From: Deltaproteobacteria bacterium
Lineage (GTDB): Bacteria > Desulfobacterota > Dissulfuribacteria > Dissulfuribacterales > QOAL01
Length of the DNA stretch: 39,285 nt
Direction: 5' to 3'
NCBI GenBank assembly: GCA_026992735.1
Contig: JALWYO010000110.1
Location: forward strand, 1 to 39,285
This document shows positions 9,068 to 18,163 of the stretch, piece by piece (positions within the stretch are counted from its first letter, which is position 1; each line of letters opens with the position of its first letter). Position numbers and translations under genes: made by a program. The notes under the pieces were generated by a model. It was not told the DNA's origin. It saw nothing but the letters and a program-made list of their open reading frames with translations, and did not search any database.

Positions 9068-10642
9068 ATGAGCAATGAATTGGCAGAATACACTGGAGGA
9101 AATTATATTTTGAGCGAAGAAAGTCAGGTTATACAGCAGAGAAGACAGAAGGCCCTGGAACTTGAACAGCAGGGTATAGAGCTTTTCCCCAACGATATAA
9201 AGAAGCCCGAGAGGGCAGGCGCCATAAAGAAGGTCTACGGGAATTATGATGCCGAAGACCTTGAAAAAGTGGAGGATAGCTTTCGTGTGGCCGGCAGGAT
9301 CATGGCCCTGCGCCGTTTCGGCAAGGCTGCATTTGCCAATATAAAGGATGCATCAGGCTCCATTCAGATCCATGTAATGCGGGACAGGGTGGGCAAGGAT
9401 GTCTACAAGATCTTCAAGAAGTTCGATATCGGAGATCTGATCGAGGTGGAGGGCAGGCTGTTCCGCACCAGGACAGGTGAGCTCACCATAGAAGCTGACC
9501 GCATCCGGCTCGTGACAAAGTCCATGCGTCCGCTGCCTGAAAAGTATCACGGAATAAAGGACAAGGAGCTCAGGTACCGCAGGCGCTACGAAGACCTTGT
9601 CATGAATGAGGATGTCCTGGAGACGTTCAGGACCAGGGCGCGTATCATCCAGATGCTGCGCACGTATTTTGTATCCAATGGTTTCCTGGAAGTAGAGACT
9701 CCAATGATGCAGTCCATAGTGGGCGGGGCTACCGCTAAGCCTTTTGTTACCCACCACAATGCTCTGGGAATCGATCTTTTCTTGAGGATTGCGCCGGAAC
9801 TCTACCTGAAGAGGCTATTGGTTGGAGGCTGTGAACGGGTGTTTGAGCTTAACAGGAATTTCCGCAACGAGGGCATCTCCATCCAGCACAACCCTGAATT
9901 TACCATGCTGGAATTTTACGAGGCCTATGCAACCTACGAGGACCTGATGGTGAGAACCGAGGAGCTCTTTGCCCAGATAGCCATGGATGTCAAGGGTGCT
10001 ACCAGGTTTCAGTACCAGGGCATGGACGTGGATCTGACCCCTCCATGGAAGAAGATGACCCTTCACCAGTCCCTTGTGGAGGTTGGAAAAGTACCTGAGG
10101 AAGAACTTGTCGACAGGGATGCCCTGCTGGCCAGGCTTTCCGGCCTTGGGGTTGAAATGGACAGGGACGAGCCCCTGGGAAAGTACCTGACAAAGCTGTT
10201 TGACCTACTGGTGGAGCCCAATCTTATCCAGCCCACGTTTATCACCCGTTATCCAACCGACATCTCCCCCCTGGCCAGGCGTAATGCAGAGAATCCCGAG
10301 GTTACTGACAGGTTCGAGCTTTTTATAACCGGACGCGAGATTGCCAATGCCTTTTCCGAGCTGAATGATCCAAGGGACCAGAAGGCGCGTTTCGAGGAAC
10401 AGGTGGCCAACAGAGGGGACGACGAGGAGATACCTCCCGAGGTGGACTACGATTATATACGTGCACTGGAAATAGGCATGCCGCCTGCCGCCGGTGAGGG
10501 CATAGGCGTGGACAGGCTTGTTATGCTCATGACGGATTCCGCCTCCATCAGGGACGTGATACTGTTTCCGCAGATGCGGCCGGTATCTTCTCCAGGGAAG
10601 GGAGATGCCGAACCTGTTGAACCTGTGAAAGGCTCCAAGTGA
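9068..10642 (+). CDS. lysS: class II lysyl-tRNA synthetase
   Basis: OB-fold N-domain, KPFVTHHNALGIDLFLRIAPELYLKRLLVGG, FRNEGISIQHNPEFTMLEFYEAYATY, GIGVDRLVML; ORF opens at 9020, start uncertain. Confidence 0.96.
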   Translation: MSNELAEYTGGNYILSEESQVIQQRRQKALELEQQGIELFPNDIKKPERAGAIKKVYGNYDAEDLEKVEDSFRVAGRIMALRRFGKAAFANIKDASGSIQIHVMRDRVGKDVYKIFKKFDIGDLIEVEGRLFRTRTGELTIEADRIRLVTKSMRPLPEKYHGIKDKELRYRRRYEDLVMNEDVLETFRTRARIIQMLRTYFVSNGFLEVETPMMQSIVGGATAKPFVTHHNALGIDLFLRIAPELYLKRLLVGGCERVFELNRNFRNEGISIQHNPEFTMLEFYEAYATYEDLMVRTEELFAQIAMDVKGATRFQYQGMDVDLTPPWKKMTLHQSLVEVGKVPEEELVDRDALLARLSGLGVEMDRDEPLGKYLTKLFDLLVEPNLIQPTFITRYPTDISPLARRNAENPEVTDRFELFITGREIANAFSELNDPRDQKARFEEQVANRGDDEEIPPEVDYDYIRALEIGMPPAAGEGIGVDRLVMLMTDSASIRDVILFPQMRPVSSPGKGDAEPVEPVKGSK

Positions 10643-11931
10643 AATACGAATTTTTCATGGCCCTCAGGTATCTCAGGGCCAGGAAAAGTCACAAGTTTAT
10701 CTCTCTTATATCTCTCATCTCCACTGGCGGAGTTGCACTCGGCGTTATGGCGCTGATAGTGGTCATCGCCGTGATGGCCGGGTTCGAGAACCATCTGCGC
10801 ACAAAGATTCTCGGGGTAAATGCACATCTACTGGTCAGGAGCTATGAAGGCCCGTTTGACCATGTTAAAAGCCTGGAAAGCAAGATTCAGGGTCTTTCCA
10901 TAAAGCCGGAAAGCAGCCTGGGCAGCCTGCTCGACCGTCTGCATGGCGGCTCGGGCAGGCCGCATATCACTGCTGTTACACCCATTGTCTATATCCAGGC
11001 GCTGCTGAGTTCAGGCAGGGCAGTCAACGGGGTAGCCATAAGGGGCGTGGACCCTGCCACAGTCACAAGTGTCATCACCTTTGGCAGGCTGATTGAAGGC
11101 AGGGGCGTAGATGCCTTCAGGGAGTGGGATGGCAAGGGCCCACCTCCAGTGATCATAGGAAAGGAACTGGCAGGTGTCCTCGGGGCACATGCCGGAAATT
11201 TTATAAAAATCGTCCTTCCAAGCGGAACCATAACCCCTGTGGGCATGATGCCGAAGATAAGGACTGTAAGGGTGGCCGGGGTCCAGACCCTTGGCATGTA
11301 CGAATATGACATGTCACTGGTCTTTATGCCCCTGACAGCTGCACAGAAGTTGCTGGGGCTTGGCAACAGGATACATGGTTTTGAAATAAGGGTTTCTGAT
11401 ATTTATGCTGCTGATGCAATGGCAAAGGCGCTGCAGGCCCGGCTGGGTTTCCCTTTCTGGGTTATGGATTGGCAGCAGATGAGCAGGAATCTCTTTGCTG
11501 CCCTGAAATTAGAGAAGTTCGCCATGTTCGTTGTTTTGACCCTGATAGTGCTTGTTGCAGCCTTCAATATCATCAGCACCCTGACCATGATGGTCATGGA
11601 GAAAAAGGGAGATATTGCCATACTCAAGGCCATTGGCGCCACTGATGGGCAGGTACTCAGGATATTCATGCTGAACGGTCTTATGATAGGCCTGTTGGGC
11701 ACGTTTATAGGAGTAAGCGGCGGGCTGGGCCTGTGCTGGCTTCTCAAGCACTATAAGTTCATAAAGATACCCAAGGAAGTTTACTATACGGACAGCATTC
11801 CTATACTGTTGTACAGCTCCGATGTTATTCTCATAACGGTTTCAGCAATCATCATCTGTTTTCTGGCAACCATCTACCCGGCACGCCAGGCAGCCAGGCT
11901 CAACCCATCGGAGGCCCTTAGAAACACATGA
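10639..11931 (+). CDS. lipoprotein-releasing ABC transporter permease LolC/LolE family
   Basis: FFMALRYLRARKSHKFISLISLISTGGVALGVMALIVVIAVMAGFE; C-terminal FtsX-type ATIYPARQAARLNPSEALR; GTG start overlapping lysS stop. Confidence 0.93.
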   Translation: MKYEFFMALRYLRARKSHKFISLISLISTGGVALGVMALIVVIAVMAGFENHLRTKILGVNAHLLVRSYEGPFDHVKSLESKIQGLSIKPESSLGSLLDRLHGGSGRPHITAVTPIVYIQALLSSGRAVNGVAIRGVDPATVTSVITFGRLIEGRGVDAFREWDGKGPPPVIIGKELAGVLGAHAGNFIKIVLPSGTITPVGMMPKIRTVRVAGVQTLGMYEYDMSLVFMPLTAAQKLLGLGNRIHGFEIRVSDIYAADAMAKALQARLGFPFWVMDWQQMSRNLFAALKLEKFAMFVVLTLIVLVAAFNIISTLTMMVMEKKGDIAILKAIGATDGQVLRIFMLNGLMIGLLGTFIGVSGGLGLCWLLKHYKFIKIPKEVYYTDSIPILLYSSDVILITVSAIIICFLATIYPARQAARLNPSEALRNT

Positions 11932-12000
11932 TGCCTTCCACTTATAAAAGTAAAAGCAGCCTGTAACTGCCTCCATCGTGACTTACTGTATGAAATAATC

Positions 12001-12783
12001 ATGAGTAGTCGGATACGGGTCAGCCTCGGCAGGCAGTTGAGCCTTGCCAAAACAGTTGTGCATCTTGGGCTCAGGTGTAACTGGGAAGAATATACTCCTG
12101 AAGAAAGGGCCATGATCATGGATGCCCGCAAGGTCTATTTCCCAACATTGTTTTATGCCCATGTCCTGTCAGGGGCAGGCAGGGCGATATTTCCAAGCCT
12201 TGCTTCGTACAACCTGCTGGGAGACAAGATAAGGCAGACATGCCTTTTCAAGATGCTTGGGGTTCCGCACCCGCGCACCATGTTTTTCTGGGGCAGGAAC
12301 AGGGCTGAAAAGATCTTGTCAACCTTTGATTTTCCCTTTGTAGCCAAGATTCCCCGCGAGTCATCACGGGGCCAGGGTGTCTTTCTCATAACTGGCAGAG
12401 CGGGTCTGGATGAGTACCTGGCCAGGACAGGAGTGGCCTACATCCAGGAATACCTGCCAATCGACCGGGATATCCGGGTGGTTGTTATTGGTCAAAGGCC
12501 GGTGCTTGCCTACTGGAAGATCGCATCTGCCCGTGACTTCCGGACAAATGTTGCCAGGGGCAGCAGTATTGGTTTCAAGGGAGTGCCAGGACAGGCAATT
12601 GACATGGCTGTCAGCCTTGCCTCAAGGGCAGGCATAGACCATGCTGGGATAGATGTATGTATGAGCGAAAGGGGCCCGATGGTCTTTGAGGCGAACATAC
12701 ATTTCGGAACAGAGGGTTTTGACCAGGCTGGCCTTTCCTATAAGAAGCTCATTGCCGGCATGGCTGACAGTGGGGAGATATAG
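12001..12783 (+). CDS. RimK-like ATP-grasp protein
   Basis: FPFVAKIPRESSRGQGVFLITGRAGLDEYL...YIQEYLPIDRDIRVVVIGQRPVLAYWK...GIDVCMSERGPMVFEANIHFGTEGF; ATP-grasp organisation. Confidence 0.8.
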   Translation: MSSRIRVSLGRQLSLAKTVVHLGLRCNWEEYTPEERAMIMDARKVYFPTLFYAHVLSGAGRAIFPSLASYNLLGDKIRQTCLFKMLGVPHPRTMFFWGRNRAEKILSTFDFPFVAKIPRESSRGQGVFLITGRAGLDEYLARTGVAYIQEYLPIDRDIRVVVIGQRPVLAYWKIASARDFRTNVARGSSIGFKGVPGQAIDMAVSLASRAGIDHAGIDVCMSERGPMVFEANIHFGTEGFDQAGLSYKKLIAGMADSGEI

Positions 12784-12790
12784 GGAACCT

Positions 12791-13040
12791 AAATCCTGCA
12801 TGTCGAATGCGAGGAAAATGAAATTTATTAATTATATCAGCAAAGTGCTTGTTGAATACTTGAGGGGCAAGTTTTACTTTTCAGGTGAATTCACCATCAG
12901 ATATTTTTCCCTCGCATTCGCCACCCTTCGGGATTGCCGAGTTTACCGAATTTGCCGCGTTGTCAGGGACTTGAAGTATCAGAATACGTCTGCGCCCCTT
13001 CCGCCTTGCATCTTCGGCAAACTCGGCAATTGCAGGATTT
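12791..13040. repeat. structured intergenic element with nested inverted repeats (three-way junction topology)
   Basis: Closing stem AAATCCTGCA (12791-12800)/TGCAGGATTT (13031-13040); arm 1 CGAATGCGAGG (12804-12814)/CCTCGCATTCG (12910-12920); arm 2 ATTGCCGAGTTTACCGAA (12933-12950)/TTCGGCAAACTCGGCAAT (13013-13030), 17/18. Confidence 0.75.
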
Positions 13041-13161
13041 GGGGGGAATTATAATACGCTACTGCAGTGCAGTGTGTGTAACGGATTACAGGGTTTCACC
13101 GGGCCTTGCTGTATGCATTCCCTATTCTGTTTTCTGTAAGAGCTCACAGAGTGCCGGTGTG

Positions 13162-13755
13162 TTATCGTTCAGATGGCCTGAACCCCTTTGCATTGTAGCC
13201 TGGATTGAGATGATAGATGCCTGCGAGGTTCCTGTACTGCTCGTCATAGTCCAGCCCGTAGCCCACAAGAAATCCCTTCTTGATTTCAAAGCCAACGTAT
13301 TCCACGTCAATATCCACTTTGCGCCGTTCTTTCTTGTCAATTAGGCAGCATATCTTGGCGGATTCAATCTTGTGCAGGCTTAACAGCTCCTTCAGGTACT
13401 TGAGGGTGTAGCCTGTATCCACAATATCTTCCACAATGAGCACATGTTTTCCCTTGAGGGGGAGCTCAACGTCCTTTGAGATGGATACGTTTCCATCAGA
13501 TTCAGTACTTGCGCCATAGCTCCGGAGCCGGACAAAATCCACCAGTACCGGCAGGTCTATTTTCCTGATAAGATCGGCCATGAATATAAAGGCGCCCTTG
13601 AGGATTCCTATCACCACCAGGTCTTTGCCCCTGTAGTCCGACGTGATCTGCGCTCCTATCTGTGAAATGCGTTCGGCTATTTCATGTTCAGTTAAAACCG
13701 GGAGTAATTCATCTTCTGTGTTCAATGATCCATCTCCTTCTGTTGTTCTTGACAC
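13162..13755 (-). CDS. hpt: hypoxanthine phosphoribosyltransferase
   Basis: PRPP loop VLIVEDIVDTGYTLKYL; VVIGILKGAFIFMADL; FLVGYGLDYDEQYRNLAGIYHL. Confidence 0.96.
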   Translation of the reverse strand: MSRTTEGDGSLNTEDELLPVLTEHEIAERISQIGAQITSDYRGKDLVVIGILKGAFIFMADLIRKIDLPVLVDFVRLRSYGASTESDGNVSISKDVELPLKGKHVLIVEDIVDTGYTLKYLKELLSLHKIESAKICCLIDKKERRKVDIDVEYVGFEIKKGFLVGYGLDYDEQYRNLAGIYHLNPGYNAKGFRPSER

Positions 13756-13976
13756 CTGACTATAAGAGATTAAATTTGTCTTGAAAACGTCAAATTTCAG
13801 ACGCCGTGGTCATTGTGTAGCAAGAATCCAACTTTTAAAATACAACCACAGCCTGTTCCCAGGCATGGATACCGCCTGCGTAAGTCCAGGGAAGTTGTAT
13901 TTTCTCCAGTTCATTTATTATAATCAGGATGTTCACAGGCAATCCTGAAATATTTGAAGAAACGAGGTATCAGATT

Positions 13977-14210
13977 ATGCCTATATATGAGTTTATATGC
14001 AAGAAGTGCAAGAAGAATTTTGAGGATTTTGTGCTGTCTTCTTCCAGAGTAAAAGATGTCAGGTGTCCATCATGCGGTTCTCCAGACATCCAGAAACAGT
14101 TTTCAATGTTTTCATGCGGTGGATCTTCCGGGGGTGTGGGAGGTTTTGCCGGCAGTATGCCCGGTCCCGCCAGCTCTGGCGGCTGCAGCGGTTCCTCTGG
14201 CTTCAGCTGA
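13977..14210 (+). CDS. FmdB-family zinc ribbon protein
   Basis: MPIYEFICKKCKKNFEDFV...VRCPSCGSPDIQKQFSMFS, Gly/Ser-rich tail; start placed at ATG 13977. Confidence 0.88.
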   Translation: MPIYEFICKKCKKNFEDFVLSSSRVKDVRCPSCGSPDIQKQFSMFSCGGSSGGVGGFAGSMPGPASSGGCSGSSGFS

Positions 14211-14221
14211 GCATGATGACT

Positions 14222-14247
14222 GATCCCCGGGTCCTGGGGATATTTTT
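14222..14247 (+). terminator. rho-independent terminator
   Basis: ATCCCC-GGGTCCT-GGGGAT followed by ATTTTTG just after the zinc-ribbon gene. Confidence 0.6.
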
Positions 14248-14482
14248 GTATCAACAGCGCTGTGTTGCCGCGGGTTGCTGCAGATACAAGGCAGAGGAAT
14301 AGGGTTAGCCCCTTGCCCGGCAATGCAGTATACGCGGTTTACTGTGCCAGCTGTTTGATACTTTTCCGATACTGTTTTTGTCCATTCAACAAGCAAGGCC
14401 GAGTGTTACCTGCAAAATGGTATCCGGTGTATAGTAGGAGTTCGGTCATTACGTACCTGAATATGGATACAAGGAGAGCTTA

Positions 14483-15205
14483 ATGCTTCATATAGAAGAT
14501 TTGTGGGTGGATGTCCAGGGCAAGGAAGTGCTGCGGGGCATCAACATGGATATAGGAAAGGGCGAGACCCATTGCCTTTTTGGTAAAAATGGTTCCGGCA
14601 AGACCACGCTTCTCATGACCCTGATGGGCTTTGATGGTTACGAGGTCAAGCATGGAAAGATAGTCTTTCAGGGCGAGGATATTACCCATATGCCTCTTTA
14701 CGAGAGGGCCAGGCTCGGCATGGGCTTGTCGTTTCAGCGCCCTCCCACGCTCAGGGGCGTCAAGCTCAGGGACATGCTTAACCTGTGCAGCAGTGTCCAG
14801 GGCGCAGGCATGGAGCTGGCCATTGAGTACGGTTTTGAAAGATTTCTTGACAGGGAGGTCAACCTGGGTTTTTCAGGGGGCGAGATAAAGAAATCCGAGC
14901 TGCTGCAGCTTCTGGCCCAGAATCCGGCCCTGACCCTTCTCGATGAGCCAGAGTCCGGGGTTGATATAGAAAACCTCAATGTTATCGGAGACATGATAAG
15001 GCGTCTCCTGGAAAAGGACAAGCACAGAAACCGTACCAAGTCCGGCCTTATCATAACGCACACCGGTTTCATCCTGAACTATGTAACCGCGGACAAGGGG
15101 CATGTCATGCTTAATGGCAAGCTTTGCTGCCAGGGCAATCCCATTGATATCTTTGAAGGAATCCAGAAACATGGATACGAGGAGTGTGCAAAATGCCAGT
15201 TTTAA
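14483..15205 (+). CDS. sufC: Fe-S cluster assembly ATPase SufC-type
   Basis: MLHIEDLWVDVQGKEVLRGINMDIGKGETHCLFGKNGSGKTTLLMTLMG; LGFSGGEIKKSELLQLLAQNPALTLLDEPESGVDIENL. Confidence 0.92.
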   Translation: MLHIEDLWVDVQGKEVLRGINMDIGKGETHCLFGKNGSGKTTLLMTLMGFDGYEVKHGKIVFQGEDITHMPLYERARLGMGLSFQRPPTLRGVKLRDMLNLCSSVQGAGMELAIEYGFERFLDREVNLGFSGGEIKKSELLQLLAQNPALTLLDEPESGVDIENLNVIGDMIRRLLEKDKHRNRTKSGLIITHTGFILNYVTADKGHVMLNGKLCCQGNPIDIFEGIQKHGYEECAKCQF

Positions 15206-16377
15206 AACAAGGATCTGACAAGGCCCGGGATGAAGACCTGCTGAAGAGGTTCAAGAGCGCCTCAGAGGCAGATGCCTCCGGGGAAGCGGAGCTTGACAGC
15301 GAAGAGAGGAAACGTCTCAAGCAGACAGGTGTTGACCTGGACGCTGCCAACAGACTTGGAACCTTTATCCAGACCAACTGCCACGTATCCTCGTGCCATT
15401 GCGACATAGAGGGTGTCGAGATGCTGCCGGTGACCGAGGCCCTTAAAAAATATGACGGCCTCAAGGATTACTGGTGGAAGATCCTGGATCCCGGAAAGGA
15501 CGCATTTACCAGGGAGGCAGACAGAAACCTGGATAATGGCTACTTTATCAGGGCCAGGGCAGGGGCAAAGGTGGTATATCCTCTCCAGGCATGTCTTTAT
15601 ATCAGGAACGACAACGTGGCCCAGAAGGTCCACAATGTAGTGGTGGCAGAGGAAGGCTCGGAGCTGCACATCATTACAGGCTGTACCACGCATCCTCATC
15701 TTACCTCGGGTCTGCACATTGGTGTCTCTGAATTTTATGTAAAGAAGGGGGCAAAGCTCGTCTTTACCATGGTTCACAACTGGGCCGAGGATGTGTACGT
15801 CCGCCCCAGGACCGCCATCGTGGTGGAGGAAGGCGGCACGTTTCTCTCCAATTACATATCCCTGAAAGGCGTGAAATCTGTGCAGACCTTTCCGACATGC
15901 ACTCTCAAGGGCAGGAATGCCATTGCCCGTTTCAACTCGGTGATCGTGGCACCTGAAGGCTCAGACATCGATACTGGTTCAAGAGTGGTGCTTGAGGCCC
16001 CTGAGACCAGGGCGGAAATAATATCCAGGACTATCTCCTACGGTGGAAGAGTGGTCGCAAGAGGGCACCTTATAGGCAAGGCCGAGAACATAAAGGCTCA
16101 CCTGGAGTGCCAGGGGCTCATGCTTGCAGAGCACGGTGTGATCCATGCAATACCTGAGCTTGAGGCCCATGTGGCTGACGTTGACATGTCCCATGAGGCT
16201 GCTGTTGGACGCATAGCCAAGGAAGAGATAGAATACCTCATGTCCAGGGGGCTGGATGAGGAGGCGGCTACCAGCACTATTGTGCGAGGGTTTCTGAACG
16301 TCAAGATAGACGGCCTTCCAAAGGAACTGGACGACGAGCTCCAGAAGGCAGTGGAAGAGTGCCGTCATGGCATGTAA
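15193..16377 (+). CDS. sufB: SufB/SufD family Fe-S assembly scaffold
   Basis: Beta-helix core: VVVAEEGSELHIITGCTTHPHLTSGLHIGVSEFYVKKGAKLVFTMVHNW; HLECQGLMLAEHGVIHAIPELEAHVADVDMSHEAAVGRIAKEEIEYLMSRGLDEEAAT. ORF opens at 15184 (GTG); ATG at 15193. Confidence 0.9.
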   Translation: MPVLKQGSDKARDEDLLKRFKSASEADASGEAELDSEERKRLKQTGVDLDAANRLGTFIQTNCHVSSCHCDIEGVEMLPVTEALKKYDGLKDYWWKILDPGKDAFTREADRNLDNGYFIRARAGAKVVYPLQACLYIRNDNVAQKVHNVVVAEEGSELHIITGCTTHPHLTSGLHIGVSEFYVKKGAKLVFTMVHNWAEDVYVRPRTAIVVEEGGTFLSNYISLKGVKSVQTFPTCTLKGRNAIARFNSVIVAPEGSDIDTGSRVVLEAPETRAEIISRTISYGGRVVARGHLIGKAENIKAHLECQGLMLAEHGVIHAIPELEAHVADVDMSHEAAVGRIAKEEIEYLMSRGLDEEAATSTIVRGFLNVKIDGLPKELDDELQKAVEECRHGM

Positions 16378-16466
16378 GATCTATGGGAAGTTGAAGCGGC
16401 CCTGCGGCCTTTCCGGGACGCTCTATCTTGAAACTTGAAGCCAGCGCGTGATCCATGATTTTACTG

Positions 16467-16500
16467 CCGGACGGCATGTCAAGCTACGGTAGCCGTCCGG
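16467..16500. other. 9-bp perfect hairpin upstream of nadE
   Basis: CCGGACGGC (16467-16475) / GCCGTCCGG (16492-16500), 16-nt loop; no clear T run. Confidence 0.6.
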
Positions 16501-16519
16501 GAATTTATCCGGTAACCCA

Positions 16520-18163
16520 TTGAAGATTGCTCTTGCCCAGACAGACCTGACCATCGGGGCCTTTGAGGAAAACACAGAGGCCATTGCCGGTCTTTGTGAA
16601 AATGCCCTGGAACAGGGGTGTGAGCTAATAGTCTTTCCGGAGCTGGCAATCACCGGCTATCCCCCCAGGGACCTGCTGGAAAGGCGTGATTTTATAGATG
16701 GCGCCCAGGCAGCCCTGGATACCCTGGTGGCCAGGATAAGGGGTATCGGCGTTCTGTGCGGCACTATCACGAGGAATAGCACCGGCATCGGCAAGCCCCT
16801 CTTCAACAGCGCAGTCCTGTTCGAAGAAGGGCACATACTCCACATGGTCCACAAGCAGCTTCTTCCCAGCTATGACGTCTTTGATGAGGCCAGGTATTTC
16901 AGGCCCGGGCCATCTTCTGAGCCTGCAGATTTTCACGGAAGAAAAATAGGAATCACCATATGTGAAGACATCTGGAACGAGCCGGAGTTCTGCCCCTGGT
17001 GCGAGACCTATGACACAGATCCGGTAGATGATCTGGCCAAAAAGGGCCTGGACTTTTTGATAAATATATCCGCGTCTCCCTTTTCCCTGAACAAGCCGGC
17101 GACCAGGGCCAGGATAATAAGAGGGCTTGCGGCCAGGTACGGCGTGCCGCTTCTCTACTGTAATTCCACGGGCGGCCAGGATTGCCTGGTCTTTGACGGT
17201 GGGAGCTTTGCGGCAGGGCCTGACGGCAGCGTCTTTGCCCAGGCTGCGGATTTTTCCAGGGACCTTGTCATGCTGGATGTGGAAGCCCTTACAGGAGATG
17301 TCAAACATGTGTCTTCCTGCCCTGAGGAACAGGTGTGCAGGGCCCTGGTCATGTCCCTCAGGGACTATACCAGGAGGTGCGGTATCTCACGTGTTGCCCT
17401 GGGGCTGAGCGGAGGCATAGATTCGTCCCTGACCGCCTGCCTGTCAGTAGAAGCTCTCGGCAGTGAAAATGTCCTGGGCGTGCTGATGCCCTCTGCCTAT
17501 ACTTCTGACGAGAGCCTGGAAGATGCCAGGAGCCTGGCCTCAAATCTCGGGATAAAAACCGCAACACTGCCGATTACACCAATGTTCGACGCCTATGTCC
17601 AGGTCCTTGAGACAGTCTTTGAGGGCCGTCCCATGGACGTGACAGAAGAAAATATACAGGCCAGGATAAGGGGTGCCTTGCTCATGGCCATTTCCAACAA
17701 GCTTGGCCACATGGTGTTGTCCACAGGCAACAAGAGCGAACTGGCAGTTGGTTATTGCACGCTTTACGGTGATATGAGCGGCGGTTATGCCCTGATCTCC
17801 GATGTGCCCAAGACAATGGTTTACCGGCTGTCCCGTTTCATCAACAGGAAAAAGGAGCTGATACCGGAAAGGGTATTTGAAAAGCCGCCGTCAGCAGAGC
17901 TAAGGCCGGGTCAAAAGGACGAGGATGACCTGCCGCCATACGATGTTCTGGATCCTATCCTGGAACTTTACCTGGAAAAGAGGTTCACTCCTGGCGAGAT
18001 CGTAGCAGAGGGCTTTGATGAACAGGTTGTTGCCAAGGTGATCAGAATGGTGGATGCCAATGAGTATAAACGTGTTCAAGCACCCCTTGGGCCAAAGGTC
18101 ACTGCCAAGGCCTTTTCCTGTGGCAGGCGTTACCCTGTAGCCCACGGGTTCAGGTCCGTGTGA
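16520..18163 (+). CDS. nadE: glutamine-dependent NAD+ synthetase
   Basis: N-terminal nitrilase domain (FPELAITGYPPRDLLERRDFI; ITICEDIWNEPEFCP) and C-terminal synthetase (ALGLSGGIDSSLTACLSVEALG; STGNKSELAVGYCTLYGDMSGGYALISDVPKT). TTG start. Confidence 0.96.
   Translation: MKIALAQTDLTIGAFEENTEAIAGLCENALEQGCELIVFPELAITGYPPRDLLERRDFIDGAQAALDTLVARIRGIGVLCGTITRNSTGIGKPLFNSAVLFEEGHILHMVHKQLLPSYDVFDEARYFRPGPSSEPADFHGRKIGITICEDIWNEPEFCPWCETYDTDPVDDLAKKGLDFLINISASPFSLNKPATRARIIRGLAARYGVPLLYCNSTGGQDCLVFDGGSFAAGPDGSVFAQAADFSRDLVMLDVEALTGDVKHVSSCPEEQVCRALVMSLRDYTRRCGISRVALGLSGGIDSSLTACLSVEALGSENVLGVLMPSAYTSDESLEDARSLASNLGIKTATLPITPMFDAYVQVLETVFEGRPMDVTEENIQARIRGALLMAISNKLGHMVLSTGNKSELAVGYCTLYGDMSGGYALISDVPKTMVYRLSRFINRKKELIPERVFEKPPSAELRPGQKDEDDLPPYDVLDPILELYLEKRFTPGEIVAEGFDEQVVAKVIRMVDANEYKRVQAPLGPKVTAKAFSCGRRYPVAHGFRSV

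Noticed and set aside
12686-13344. ORFs of 122 and 136 aa running through the structured intergenic element
   Set aside because: Translations overlap palindromic sequence and the hpt antisense strand and have no family resemblance; the inverted-repeat explanation fits better.
16625-17308. 227-aa ORF antisense to nadE
   Set aside because: Shadow ORF; the NadE catalytic motifs are intact on the + strand.
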